Of a stretch of 47,758 bases of DNA, positions 1-7,729 are shown piece after piece. Every line of letters begins with the position of its first letter. Within the stretch, counting starts at the first letter, position 1. Both the position numbers and the translations under genes were made by a program. Source of the DNA: an uncultured Clostridium sp. (GTDB taxonomy: Bacteria > Bacillota > Clostridia > Oscillospirales > Oscillospiraceae); assembly GCA_904420465.1 (NCBI GenBank), contig CAJFVL010000019.1:1-47758 (forward strand), written 5' to 3'. The notes beneath the pieces are model-generated. The model did not search any database. It was given only the letters and a program-made list of their open reading frames with translations, and was not told where the DNA came from.

Positions 1-4
1 AAAT

Positions 5-34
5 AGGGAGGCTGTGCCGAAACACAGCCTCCCT
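5..34 (-). terminator. Rho-independent terminator of the padR-DUF2812 operon
   Basis: A perfect 12-bp stem (AGGGAGGCTGTG with CACAGCCTCCCT) encloses a 6-nt loop. Read on the minus strand, the hairpin is followed by ATTT at the window edge and lies 90 bp past the stop of the last DUF2812 gene. The T-tract is cut by the window end, so its full length cannot be seen. Confidence 0.6.
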
Positions 35-122
35 CCACAGGAACAAATATTAAGTTATACAGGTAGGTTCATAAATTGTCCCTATGGAACGCCGGAGAAG
101 GGCCGCAGCGCTTTTTCCTTTG

Positions 123-1379
123 TCATTCCAGCACCGCTCCGGCCAGCAGGTCCAGGTGGCCGGCCAGGTCCTCCTGGCCGGCGTACCGGAACACCGCCAC
201 ACGGCCGCCGCGGCCCACTGCCGCCATCTGCCAGGGCTCATCTTCCACCGTGGCCAGGATCACAAAGTCGGCGCCCGGCCACGGAATCTCCTCGTAGTCC
301 CAGTAGAGGTTGACCAGCCGGTAGAGGTCCATCTGGGCCCGGGCCACCGGCTTGGCCAGGACAGGGAGGGTGTGAAAATAGGTCATGTCCAGATTGGGGG
401 AGTAGGTGTACTCGCCGCCGTGGGGATCGGGGGAGTAGTAATTGGGCCTCTGGCCCGGCTGGAGGGCGTCCAGATCCTGGCTGACCTCGTACCACACGGG
501 GGACAGGAGGGAGAGGTGCCGCTGGGCCACATTTTCGCTGCTCAGTCCGGAGTTGCGGCGGTAGACCGTCTCGTAGGGGCCCAGCGGGACCTGTTCCAGC
601 TCCCGCAGGGAGACGTAGGGGGAGGTGAACTCCTCCACGGGACAGACGGTCAGGGCGTCGTTTCCAAACTGGAGATAGAGGGCCGCCGCCAAAAGGACAG
701 GGGTGAGAACCAGGGCGGCGATATTCTCCCGGACGATCCGTTTGCTGGGCCCGGGGGAGGGGGGCGGAGGCAGCCCCTCCTTCAGCGCGCGGTAGGTGCA
801 AAACAGGGTCCGGTAGTCCCGGCGATTGACCGGGACGCTGTAGAGCAGAATGGAGGCCAGAAAGAGAAGCAGAACCGGGTCGAACAGGTAGAGCAGCAGG
901 AGGGGCAGACGGACGAAGGGGTCGGGCTGTACGTCAAATTGACTGCCCCACAGCAGAAGGGCCAGCAGAATCACCCCCAGAAGTCCCCAGACCAGAATCC
1001 GCCGCCTGCGGTAGGAGCGCAGGCTTCGGGCCAGCCGGTCCAGGGACATCCCCTGGCTCTGATAGTCGGTAAACAGCTCCGGCGCGTCGGGGTCGGTGGT
1101 GTAGAACAGGAAGTAGGCCCGGCCGATCCGGAAGGCATACTCCCACCCGGCCTGCCGGTACAGCTCCAGCTTCTCGGCCGTGGGCTCCAGCCCCTCCCCC
1201 TGCCGGTTGGCGAAGGGGTCCAGCCGGAACCGGGTGCCCGGCATGCCGGTGTCGGTAAAGGCGGCCCAGGAGCCCAGGTGGGTGGGGAACAGCCCGGCGT
1301 CGGCCTGCTCCTCCAGCCAGGCCTCCAGGCCCGGGATGTCGTAGAGGGAGACGGGGATGAATTTGCGGATGGTTTTCAC
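123..1379 (-). CDS. DUF2812 membrane protein, fourth (distal) paralogue
   Basis: This 418-residue protein has an N-terminal DUF2812 domain (about residues 1-110). It shows the hallmark YDIPGLEAWLEE near residue 13 and an aromatic-rich YRQAGWEYAF block followed by a DPDAPELFTD motif. Hydrophobic segments lie at about 127-147, 157-184 and 218-238. A roughly 180-residue C-terminal region without long hydrophobic stretches follows, probably on the outer face, ending in RYAGQEDLAGHLD. It is the most distal of four tandem paralogues behind one padR promoter. A 291-bp repeat-filled gap separates it from the previous gene, so its transcription may be weaker or independent. The function of DUF2812 is not established. 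Next to PadR regulators such proteins are thought to act in envelope stress or ligand sensing, but that is inference. Confidence 0.85.
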   Translation of the reverse strand: MKTIRKFIPVSLYDIPGLEAWLEEQADAGLFPTHLGSWAAFTDTGMPGTRFRLDPFANRQGEGLEPTAEKLELYRQAGWEYAFRIGRAYFLFYTTDPDAPELFTDYQSQGMSLDRLARSLRSYRRRRILVWGLLGVILLALLLWGSQFDVQPDPFVRLPLLLLYLFDPVLLLFLASILLYSVPVNRRDYRTLFCTYRALKEGLPPPPSPGPSKRIVRENIAALVLTPVLLAAALYLQFGNDALTVCPVEEFTSPYVSLRELEQVPLGPYETVYRRNSGLSSENVAQRHLSLLSPVWYEVSQDLDALQPGQRPNYYSPDPHGGEYTYSPNLDMTYFHTLPVLAKPVARAQMDLYRLVNLYWDYEEIPWPGADFVILATVEDEPWQMAAVGRGGRVAVFRYAGQEDLAGHLDLLAGAVLE

Positions 1380-1416
1380 AGCAATCGCCCCTTTCAGTCA
1401 GATAGAAGTTAAGTGA

Positions 1417-1644
1417 AATGCAGAAGGCAGAATGCAGAATGAAAATTAGGAATTAGGAAGCCCATTCTGTAGGGGCCGATGTCTCATCGGCCTGTGGGCG
1501 GGTGGGAACACCCGCCCCTGTGGAAGAAATATGTAGGGCGTGCCGCTCGTAGGGGCGGCTATCAGCCGCCCGCCCAATCATGTGCCTTTTGCAGGGTGCG
1601 ACACCCTTGACGCCGTTCGTAGGGGCGGCCCCATGTGGCCGCCC
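1417..1644. repeat. Array of GC-rich hairpin repeats (GTAGGGGCGG type)
   Basis: The gap between two DUF2812 genes holds an AT-rich lead-in (AATGCAGAATGAAAATTAGG type, 1417-1458). At least five short perfect hairpins follow: 1474-1481/1485-1492, 1496-1504/1509-1517, 1553-1560/1564-1571, 1593-1598/1602-1607 and 1623-1630/1637-1644. Several start with TAGGGGC and have 3-6 nt loops. The hairpin GGGCGGCT-ATC-AGCCGCCC recurs exactly at 29028-29046, also behind an AATGCAGAATGCAG lead-in. This looks like a dispersed REP-like or MITE-like intergenic repeat rather than a gene. Confidence 0.75.
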
Positions 1645-1670
1645 GCCGTATCCCATGGAGGTGCCGCACC

Positions 1671-2939
1671 TCACGCTCCCAGCCGCTGGACCAGCAGCGC
1701 CAGCGCCCCCTCCGGATCAACGGCTCCGGAGCAGTACAGGGTGACGACCTGGTTCCCCAGCCGCCCGGCGTAGAAGGTGCGCGGGCTGTCCTCGTCCGAG
1801 AACTGGAAGGTGAAGCGCACCGCCTCGTCCAGACCGGGGACCTCCGGCGCGTCCTCCCGGACGAAATCGAATGCCGCCGTGTGGTCGTGGATATAGGGGG
1901 TGTTCTCCTCCCAGTTGACCCGGTACTCCTCCAGGGCCTGCCTGCGCTCCTCCGCCTTGCCCTGAAGGACCGCCCCAGCCAGGGCGGGGGAGAGGGTGCG
2001 GACATATTCCAGGGTGAAGAAGGCCGTCTGCCTGGTCCCGTCGGGGAGAACGGCTGTTCCGTCCTGGACCACCGTATATTGCTCCGGGGCCAGCAGGGAG
2101 CTCCGGAAGGTACCCCTCCGGGCGTCAGCATTGGAGCAGTCTGCCCCTGCCGGAACCGCCTCGTCCAAGGTGATGTGGGGAAAGTTCCAGTCCTCCGGGC
2201 CGGACAGGGTGTCGGAGCGCCCCACGCCGGCGAAACGGTAGACCAGGAGAATGGCCAGAAGGACGGCGAAAAGGGCGGCAACCTCCAAAAGCTGGCGCAG
2301 CTCGGGATACCGGCGGCCCCCCGATTTGGGCCACTCCCCCTGGGACAGCCGCTGTTTCATCCGGCGGAAAAAGAGGAACCGGCGGATGTCCCGGAGGATG
2401 ACGGAGACTACCGTGACCACCAGCACAGCATACAGGGGGATCAGAAGGTCGTTCAGGACCAGATTCATGGGGATGATGGCCGGGGCGGTGAACAGCAGTC
2501 TCCACTGGTTCCGGAATACAAGGGCCAGCCAGATCAGCAGGCCCGCCAGGATCAGCCACTGACGGCCCATCAGCCGCTTCATGGCCCAGCCAAAGCTCTG
2601 GGGGTCGGTGTAAAGGTCAGGCGCCTGCGGGTCGTCGCAGCGAAAGACAGCGTATATCTGGGCAGCCTCGGTCACATAGCTCCACCCCAGCTCCCGGTAA
2701 GACTCCTTCCGTTCCGCCAGGGAGAGGCCGTCCTTGATCGTGGGCTCCAGCCGGTAGCGGGCATGGACTGCCGACGGGTCCTCGTAAAAGGGCACCCGTC
2801 CGATGGAGAAGAAGCCGGGCCACTCCCCCAGGGCGTACCCCTGGGCGGCCATGCCGTTCAGCCAATCCTCGAGGCCGGTGATGTCGTACAGCTCGCAGGG
2901 GACCCATTTTTTAACGGTTCCGGCTGTCATATCTGCCAT
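1671..2939 (-). CDS. DUF2812 membrane protein, third paralogue
   Basis: This 422-residue DUF2812 protein carries YDITGLEDWLNGMA near residue 18, YRELGWSYV near 81 and a DPQAPDLYTDP motif near 103. Hydrophobic helices lie at about 127-143, 155-183 and 217-235. A polar C-terminal region ends in a leucine-rich tail (EGALALLVQRLGA) like that of its paralogues. The start at 2939 is preferred because GGAGGTG stands 6 nt upstream. The frame stays open upstream to 3230, but that extension is Gly/Pro/Arg-rich and out of character for the family. The gap to the preceding paralogue is 83 nt, consistent with one operon. The function is unknown beyond the family assignment. Confidence 0.85.
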   Translation of the reverse strand: MADMTAGTVKKWVPCELYDITGLEDWLNGMAAQGYALGEWPGFFSIGRVPFYEDPSAVHARYRLEPTIKDGLSLAERKESYRELGWSYVTEAAQIYAVFRCDDPQAPDLYTDPQSFGWAMKRLMGRQWLILAGLLIWLALVFRNQWRLLFTAPAIIPMNLVLNDLLIPLYAVLVVTVVSVILRDIRRFLFFRRMKQRLSQGEWPKSGGRRYPELRQLLEVAALFAVLLAILLVYRFAGVGRSDTLSGPEDWNFPHITLDEAVPAGADCSNADARRGTFRSSLLAPEQYTVVQDGTAVLPDGTRQTAFFTLEYVRTLSPALAGAVLQGKAEERRQALEEYRVNWEENTPYIHDHTAAFDFVREDAPEVPGLDEAVRFTFQFSDEDSPRTFYAGRLGNQVVTLYCSGAVDPEGALALLVQRLGA

Positions 2940-3022
2940 AAAAAGCACCTCCATCCAGTTTGAGAGACGTGTGCAGGGGCGCACCGTGCGCGCCCGCGTC
3001 CCGCGGGGGGCGGGACAGCTTG

Positions 3023-4228
3023 TTACCGCAGCATGGCGGCAATCTCCTCCAAATGCTGGGTCAGGTCCCCGTGTCCGGTGTACCGGACCACCAGCGCACG
3101 GCCGTTCCCGGCGGCGGCCGCCGCCTGAAATGTGCCGTTGTCCCGCCGGGCCACCGCCAGATAGTCCAGGCCCAGGCCGGGGTACTCGGTCACCGTCCAG
3201 GTGATCTCCTCCCCCGCCGGGGCAGACCACCAGATGTCCTCGTCCAGCTCCAGGGCCTCATTCAGCAGCTCCCGGGCCAGCGGGGCGGTGAGGAAGGGGA
3301 GCAGGGGATCATAGCGGCGGAGCTCCAGCCGCACCCACAGCCCGGAGGAGGGGCCGTCCCCGCTCTGGATTACCTCCCACTGGGCGGGGCAGAGGACAGA
3401 CCGCTCCACCCGGTAAAAGTTGGCGTAGTCCACCCCATTCACCACAAAGGAATCGGACCGGAAGTCCTCACCCTCCAGTTCAGCGAGGGAGAGGAGGGGG
3501 AAGGCGTCAAACTCCTCCAGATTTTTGGCCCCGCCCCCGGTGAGGGGGTAGACATAATTGCCCACGATCAGCAGGACAATCAGCACCACCGAGACCAGAA
3601 AGCCGGGCACCGCCCAGGGCCGCCTCCGGGGATAGGGGCCCCGGTGCTCCAGGGGCTCCCCGGCCCGCAGCCGCCGCACCATGCCGGACAGGATGGACAT
3701 ATCCCGGTAGGCGGGGGGCAGCTGGCACAGGCACCACACCTCCAGCAGCAGGAGCAGGGGGGCGGAGGTGGTGAGAAAGACATAGACGGGCATCCCGTCC
3801 CACAGGAGGGCCCAGCCGGTAAAGAAGGCCACCAGCACCGCCAGAAGCAGGTCGGAGAGGAAGGTGTTCCGGTAGCTCCGGTACAGCTGCTGCCACCCCC
3901 CGGCCTGGAGCTCCGGGTCGGTGTGGGGCTCGGGGGCATTGGGGTCCTGGGTGCGGAAGAGGAGCAGGGAGCGGTTTGTCTCGTCCACAAACTCCCAGCC
4001 GAACTCTCCGTACAGGTCCAGCATCCTCTGGGGCAGGTCGTCGTCCAGAAGGCGCCGGTGGGGCTCCAGCCGGTAGCGCACCTCGGCGGGCGCTCCCTTT
4101 TCAAAGGTGCAGAACAGGGGGCGGTATTTTTTCAGGTGGAGGCCCCTGCGGGCCATGTCAGACAGCCAGCTCTCCGTCCCCGCCGCGTCGTAGGGCTGGG
4201 TGGGGGTGAGCTTTCGCACATGTTTCAT
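3023..4228 (-). CDS. DUF2812 membrane protein, second paralogue
   Basis: This 401-residue protein begins with a DUF2812 domain containing YDAAGTESWLSDMARRG near residue 13, YGEFGWEFV near 73 and DPNAPEPHTDP near 95. Hydrophobic segments lie at about 124-143, 148-170 and 207-227. A roughly 170-residue hydrophilic C-terminal part ends in RYTGHGDLTQHLEEIA, the same tail pattern (RY-G--DL--HL) as the first and fourth paralogues. It starts 25 nt after the stop of the first paralogue, so co-transcription is likely. The four copies share domain order, but only short motifs are visibly conserved between them. This points to old duplications rather than recent amplification. Confidence 0.87.
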   Translation of the reverse strand: MKHVRKLTPTQPYDAAGTESWLSDMARRGLHLKKYRPLFCTFEKGAPAEVRYRLEPHRRLLDDDLPQRMLDLYGEFGWEFVDETNRSLLLFRTQDPNAPEPHTDPELQAGGWQQLYRSYRNTFLSDLLLAVLVAFFTGWALLWDGMPVYVFLTTSAPLLLLLEVWCLCQLPPAYRDMSILSGMVRRLRAGEPLEHRGPYPRRRPWAVPGFLVSVVLIVLLIVGNYVYPLTGGGAKNLEEFDAFPLLSLAELEGEDFRSDSFVVNGVDYANFYRVERSVLCPAQWEVIQSGDGPSSGLWVRLELRRYDPLLPFLTAPLARELLNEALELDEDIWWSAPAGEEITWTVTEYPGLGLDYLAVARRDNGTFQAAAAAGNGRALVVRYTGHGDLTQHLEEIAAMLR

Positions 4229-4253
4229 GGAATAAAACCTCCTTGCGGGCTGT

Positions 4254-5456
4254 TCATAAGCTGTTTAAGGTGCGGACAAAGGCGTCCAGGTGGTCCGGCA
4301 GGTCCTGGTAGCCGTAGTAGTCGGCGTAAAGGACGGTGGTGCCCCGCCGCAGAATCAGCTCGCCGCCGGGGAGAAAGACCCGCGTCTCCCCGGTGATCTC
4401 GCTGGTGTGGGTCCGCTCCTCCCGGGGGGCGTAGAGGGCCTGGTCCGCCCCCTCCACCAGCCCCAGGTCCTTCCACTTCTGAGAACCGTTGGTGTAGACG
4501 CGGCTCCACTCCTCCACCTGCAGTTCCGCCAGGACCTCCAGAGGATAGCGGACGGCCCGGATCTCCAGGTGGGGCACGTCGTCGGGACTCTGATTGGGGG
4601 GGATGAAGCCGTACTGCTGGAAATACCAGCTCTCCGGGTCCAGCAGGGTGCCCCCGTGGGAGATGTAGTCCATGTGGTAAAACTGCCTTTGACTGATGGG
4701 AAAATCCTCCCCCTCAAGATCGGTGAGGGTGACAAAGCCGGACCCCTCCAGGCCGTAGGGGGAGTAGTCCATCCCGGCAAAGCATTGGACCGTGTTGACC
4801 AGTACGGGGAGCAGGACCGCCAGCCCCGCTGCCGTCAGCCAGCCGGTCCCCCGCAGGCCCCTGGTCCGGCGGCCCGTCCGTACCGCCCGGCGGTACCGGG
4901 CCAAATGGAACAGCCCCAGCAGGTAGGCCAGGTCGATGAGGACAAAGCCGGCAAAGGACAGCAGCCAGGGGAGGATGGGCCAGGTGTCCAGAGAGTCCAG
5001 GGGGTAGTGCCGCAGCCAGGTCCAGCTCACATCCCAGAGGGCCCCGTTCTGGTACAGCCCCAGCAGCAGAACATTGAGAAAGGCCAGCAGCAGCCCGCCC
5101 AGCAGCTTCCGGCGGAAGAAGCGCTTCAGGGCGTAGTCCAGCACCTCCGGGTCGGTGTGGGCCTCTGCCTCCAGGTCGGGGGAGGCGTAGACAAAGAAGC
5201 TGCCCCGGAACATGCCCCAGTACCGCCAGCCCGCCGCCTGGTAGATGGCGTTCAGCTCCGGGTCCTCCTCCACCCTGCCCTGGATGGGCTCCAGGTGGAC
5301 CTGGACGCTCTGAGGCTTCGCCCGCTCGAACAGGGTCAGCGGCCCCGCCGTGGCGGCGTAGCGCAGCCCCTTGCCCGCCAGGGCGGCCAGCCAGCCCTCC
5401 AGGCCGGGGATGTCGAAGCCCCCGTAGGGGGTGATGCGGAACGCGGTTCTCCTCAT
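4254..5456 (-). CDS. DUF2812 membrane protein, first paralogue (overlaps padR)
   Basis: This 400-residue protein has FDIPGLEGWLAALAGKGL near residue 14, a YQAAGWRYWG block near 72 and an EAHTDPE motif near 98. Hydrophobic segments lie at about 117-137, 159-186 and 205-225. The polar C-terminal region ends in YYGYQDLPDHLDAFV. Its start codon overlaps the padR stop by 4 nt (ATGA), a sign of translational coupling. It is therefore the gene most tightly bound to the regulator. The topology (cytoplasmic DUF2812 domain, three membrane spans, probably external C-terminal domain) is inferred from hydrophobicity. The substrate or signal is unknown. Confidence 0.87.
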   Translation of the reverse strand: MRRTAFRITPYGGFDIPGLEGWLAALAGKGLRYAATAGPLTLFERAKPQSVQVHLEPIQGRVEEDPELNAIYQAAGWRYWGMFRGSFFVYASPDLEAEAHTDPEVLDYALKRFFRRKLLGGLLLAFLNVLLLGLYQNGALWDVSWTWLRHYPLDSLDTWPILPWLLSFAGFVLIDLAYLLGLFHLARYRRAVRTGRRTRGLRGTGWLTAAGLAVLLPVLVNTVQCFAGMDYSPYGLEGSGFVTLTDLEGEDFPISQRQFYHMDYISHGGTLLDPESWYFQQYGFIPPNQSPDDVPHLEIRAVRYPLEVLAELQVEEWSRVYTNGSQKWKDLGLVEGADQALYAPREERTHTSEITGETRVFLPGGELILRRGTTVLYADYYGYQDLPDHLDAFVRTLNSL

Positions 5457-5764
5457 GACAGCGCCTCCTCTCCGTCGTTGACGCAGGCGCGCAGCCGCGC
5501 CAGCTCCTCCTGAAAGGCCTCCCGCCCCTTGTCCGTCAGGGAATAGGTGCGCTTGCGGCCCTCCACCTCGGTCTCCCGGATCAGGCCCTCGTCCTGGAAT
5601 TTGGCCAGCAGGGTGTAGAGGGTGCCCGGGCCCAGCTTCACCCGGCCCCGGGTCTTTTGGTCCACAAATTCCGTGATCTCAGTGCCGCACATGTCCCGCT
5701 TTAAAAAGGACATCAGCACATAAAACATGGGTTCGGTCAGCGTCACGCGGTCTTTGGCGCCCAT
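5453..5764 (-). CDS. PadR-family transcriptional repressor
   Basis: This 103-residue winged-helix protein has a typical short PadR layout. LTEPMFYVLMSFLKRDMCG is the first helix pair, LGPGTLYTLLAKFQDEGLI the recognition helix, and EGRKRTYSLTDKG the wing. A short C-terminal helix for dimer contact follows. The start at 5764 is chosen because GAGGAGG lies about 8 nt upstream. An ATG at 5800 would start inside the operator. PadR proteins are dimeric repressors of adjacent membrane-protein operons and usually control themselves. The 45-bp symmetrical site over its promoter fits autoregulation. It is the first gene of the operon with the four DUF2812 genes. Confidence 0.92.
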   Translation of the reverse strand: MGAKDRVTLTEPMFYVLMSFLKRDMCGTEITEFVDQKTRGRVKLGPGTLYTLLAKFQDEGLIRETEVEGRKRTYSLTDKGREAFQEELARLRACVNDGEEALS

Positions 5765-5785
5765 CTCTGCGCCCTCCTCTCCGGA

Positions 5786-5830
5786 GTTATCGGGTCTCAA
5801 TATCGTCTAACGATATTATATTCCGATAAC
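5786..5830. promoter_or_regulatory. Two concentric palindromes, probable PadR operator
   Basis: The inner inverted repeat AATATCG (5799-5805) and CGATATT (5811-5817) and the outer repeat GTTATCGG (5786-5793) and CCGATAAC (5823-5830) share the same centre at 5808. This gives four TATCG-type half-sites spaced about 12 bp apart, near one helical turn. The outer right half lies between -35 and -10, and the inner right half overlaps -10. Four half-sites would suit two PadR dimers binding side by side. PadR as the ligand is inferred from adjacency. Confidence 0.8.
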
Positions 5831-5843
5831 ACGGGGATGTCAA
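5815..5843 (-). promoter_or_regulatory. Consensus sigma-A promoter of the padR-DUF2812 operon
   Basis: On the minus strand TTGACA (5843-5838), a 17-bp spacer and TATAAT (5820-5815) form a perfect vegetative promoter. The transcript would start near 5808, inside the operator, giving a leader of about 45 nt before the padR start. A perfect promoter buried in the operator implies strong expression on derepression. Confidence 0.9.
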
Positions 5844-5858
5844 GGAGGAGCGGAAAAA

Positions 5859-5915
5859 TTCGTCAAAAGATCCGTGCCGAATATGACTTCTTTCTCCCGT
5901 CCAAGCTCCTATAAT
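5859..5915 (+). promoter_or_regulatory. Spo0A-type promoter of spoIIGA-sigE (two 0A boxes and -10)
   Basis: Two exact matches to the 0A box TGNCGAA stand upstream of spoIIGA: TGACGAA in reverse orientation at 5859-5865 and TGCCGAA at 5875-5881. A TATAAT -10 lies at 5910-5915. No good -35 stands at 17 bp. In Bacillus subtilis the spoIIG promoter is likewise activated by phosphorylated Spo0A with an overlong (22-bp) spacer, and this arrangement fits that architecture. Transcription would start near 5922. Confidence 0.78.
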
Positions 5916-5957
5916 AATCTCTGCCGGGCCGGAGCGCGCGGCGGGAGAGGGGGAGCG

Positions 5958-6851
5958 GTGCGGTTGACGGTCATCTATGTGGACACCCTGTTTCTGCTCA
6001 ACGCCCTCATTGACTACCTGCTGCTGCTGGGGGCGGCCCGGCTGGCGGGGGAGCCCCTGCGGCGGCTGCGCTTTCTGGCGGGGGCCGTGCTGGGGGGGCT
6101 GTATGCCGTGGCCCTCTTTCTGCCCGGGCTGGGCTTTCTGGCCCATCCCCTGTGCCGGGCGGCCTGTGCCGCCCTGATGCTGCTGGCCGCCTACGGAGGG
6201 AGCCGCCGCCTGCTGCGCCAGGGGGTCATTTTCCTGGCCCTCACCTGCGCCTTCGGGGGCGGCGTGGTAGCCATCGGCCTGCTGGGGGGGCAGGGGCTGG
6301 GTCTGGGGGACAGGGGCGTTTTTTATACCCCGCTGGATTTGAAGATGGTGCTGCTGTCGGCGGCGGGGTGCTACGCGGTGCTCTCGCTGGTGTTCCGCCG
6401 GGCGGGGCGGCACACAGCCGCCTCGGGGGAGCTGATCCCCGTCCGGCTGGAGCTGGGGGAGCGGCGGGCGGAGCTCACCGCTCTGGTGGACACGGGGAAC
6501 ACCCTCGCCGACCCGGTGTCGGGAAAACCGGCCATGGTGGCGGAGTGGGACGCCATCCTTTCCCTGTTTCCGCCCGGCCGCCGGCCGGACAGGTCCGATC
6601 TGCTGGACCCGGCGGGAGCCATGGCCCGGCTGGGAACGGGGGAGTGGCGGGGCCGCTTCCGGCTGCTGCCCTACAGGGCGGTGGGAGTGGAGCGGGGGCT
6701 GCTGCTGGCGCTGCGGACGGACCGGGCGGTGTTGGACAGTGTGGACCGGGGGCCGCTGCTGGTGGCCCTGTCCCCCACGCCGGTGTCGGACGGAGGAAGC
6801 TACCGGGCTCTGGTGGGCCCGCTGGATGGAGAAAGGACGGATCTCAAATGA
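5958..6851 (+). CDS. spoIIGA: SpoIIGA, sigma-E processing aspartic peptidase
   Basis: This 297-residue protein has an N-terminal half of about five hydrophobic helices (residues 5-150) and a C-terminal cytoplasmic aspartic-protease domain. The active-site motif LVDTGNTL has Asp178 (Asp183 in B. subtilis). [18 protein letters not shown] block typical of the family follows. SpoIIGA sits in the sporulation septum and removes the pro-sequence of sigma-E after a signal from the forespore. A GTG start at 5958 is preferred. It has a purine-rich GAGAGGGGGAG just upstream and gives the usual short N-terminus before the first helix. An upstream ATG at 5874 would lie inside the second 0A box. It overlaps sigE by 4 nt, the classical spoIIG operon. 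Confidence 0.93.
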   Translation: MRLTVIYVDTLFLLNALIDYLLLLGAARLAGEPLRRLRFLAGAVLGGLYAVALFLPGLGFLAHPLCRAACAALMLLAAYGGSRRLLRQGVIFLALTCAFGGGVVAIGLLGGQGLGLGDRGVFYTPLDLKMVLLSAAGCYAVLSLVFRRAGRHTAASGELIPVRLELGERRAELTALVDTGNTLADPVSGKPAMVAEWDAILSLFPPGRRPDRSDLLDPAGAMARLGTGEWRGRFRLLPYRAVGVERGLLLALRTDRAVLDSVDRGPLLVALSPTPVSDGGSYRALVGPLDGERTDLK

Positions 6852-7570
6852 GCGGAATTGGGATGACGCTCTGGCAGCGGCTGGAGGGACTGCTGTCCCG
6901 GCTGGGGCTGTGCCTGCCGGGCAAGGTGATGTACATCGGGGGGAGCGATACCCTGCCCGCCCCCCTCACCCGGGAGGAGGAGACCCTCCTCATTGCCCGC
7001 CTGGAGCAGGGGGACGGCCGGGCCCGGAACCTGCTCATTGAGCACAATCTGCGCCTGGTGGCCTACATCGCCCGGCGCTTTGAGAATACAGGCATCAACA
7101 TCGAGGACCTCATCTCCATCGGCACCATCGGGCTGATCAAGGCGGTGGGGACCTACCAGCCCGCCAAGAGCATCAAGCTGGCCACCTACGCCAGCCGGTG
7201 CATTGAAAACGAGATTTTGATGCACCTGCGCAAGACGGCCAACCAAAAGACCGAGATGTCCTTTGACGAGCCGCTGAACACTGACTGGGACGGCAACGAG
7301 CTGCTCCTCTCCGACGTGCTGGGCACCGACGGCGACCTGGTCATGCGGCCCATCGAGGCCGACGTGGACCGGCAGCTGCTCCGCCAGGCCATGGACCGGC
7401 TGGACGAGCGGGAGCGGACCATCATCACCATGCGCTTCGGTCTGGACGGACGGCGGGAGCGCACCCAGAAGGAGGTGGCCGACCTGCTGGGCATCTCCCA
7501 GTCCTACATCTCCCGGCTGGAAAAGCGGATCATCAGCCGGCTGAAGAAGGAGATCATCCGCATGATGTAG
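6848..7570 (+). CDS. sigE: RNA polymerase sporulation sigma factor SigE
   Basis: This 240-residue sigma-70 family factor has the mother-cell hallmarks: an N-terminal amphipathic pro-sequence (about 1-27), [12 protein letters not shown], and region 2 with [20 protein letters not shown] and [15 protein letters not shown]. The linker [20 protein letters not shown] and region 4 with [15 protein letters not shown] follow. These blocks match B. subtilis SigE nearly word for word. It is made as inactive pro-sigma-E, cleaved by SpoIIGA, and directs early mother-cell transcription during sporulation. ATGA overlap with spoIIGA shows coupling. sigG does not follow, unlike in Bacillus; an AGCS symporter gene does. 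Confidence 0.97.
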   Translation: MSGIGMTLWQRLEGLLSRLGLCLPGKVMYIGGSDTLPAPLTREEETLLIARLEQGDGRARNLLIEHNLRLVAYIARRFENTGINIEDLISIGTIGLIKAVGTYQPAKSIKLATYASRCIENEILMHLRKTANQKTEMSFDEPLNTDWDGNELLLSDVLGTDGDLVMRPIEADVDRQLLRQAMDRLDERERTIITMRFGLDGRRERTQKEVADLLGISQSYISRLEKRIISRLKKEIIRMM

Positions 7571-7610
7571 AGATACCGCCGGAAAAACGGCGAATTGTGG
7601 AAATAAACAC

Positions 7611-7639
7611 TGGTCAATTGGGGGAGAGTGTGGTACACT
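7611..7639 (+). promoter_or_regulatory. Possible promoter of the AGCS symporter gene
   Basis: TGGTCA (7611-7616), a 17-bp spacer and TACACT (7634-7639) match the sigma-A consensus at four of six positions in each box. It lies about 90 bp before the symporter start. No hairpin with a T-tract follows sigE, so read-through is also possible. Confidence 0.35.
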
Positions 7640-7729
7640 ATCACCGTGTGGCTCCGGCTGCATCCGGAGACGGCCGGGCGGGCGCTTCCGGGCGCTCAGA
7701 CATGGAGAGAGAGACGGGTGGTCCGATTT

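Noticed and set aside
84-1412. Long plus-strand open frame opposite the fourth DUF2812 gene (442 codons)
   Set aside because: It is Gly/Gln/Val-rich with no domain and lies exactly antisense to a clear gene. High GC keeps antisense frames open.
1417-1644. CRISPR-like array
   Set aside because: Repeat units differ in length and sequence, spacers are irregular, and no cas gene is present; it is a hairpin-repeat cluster.
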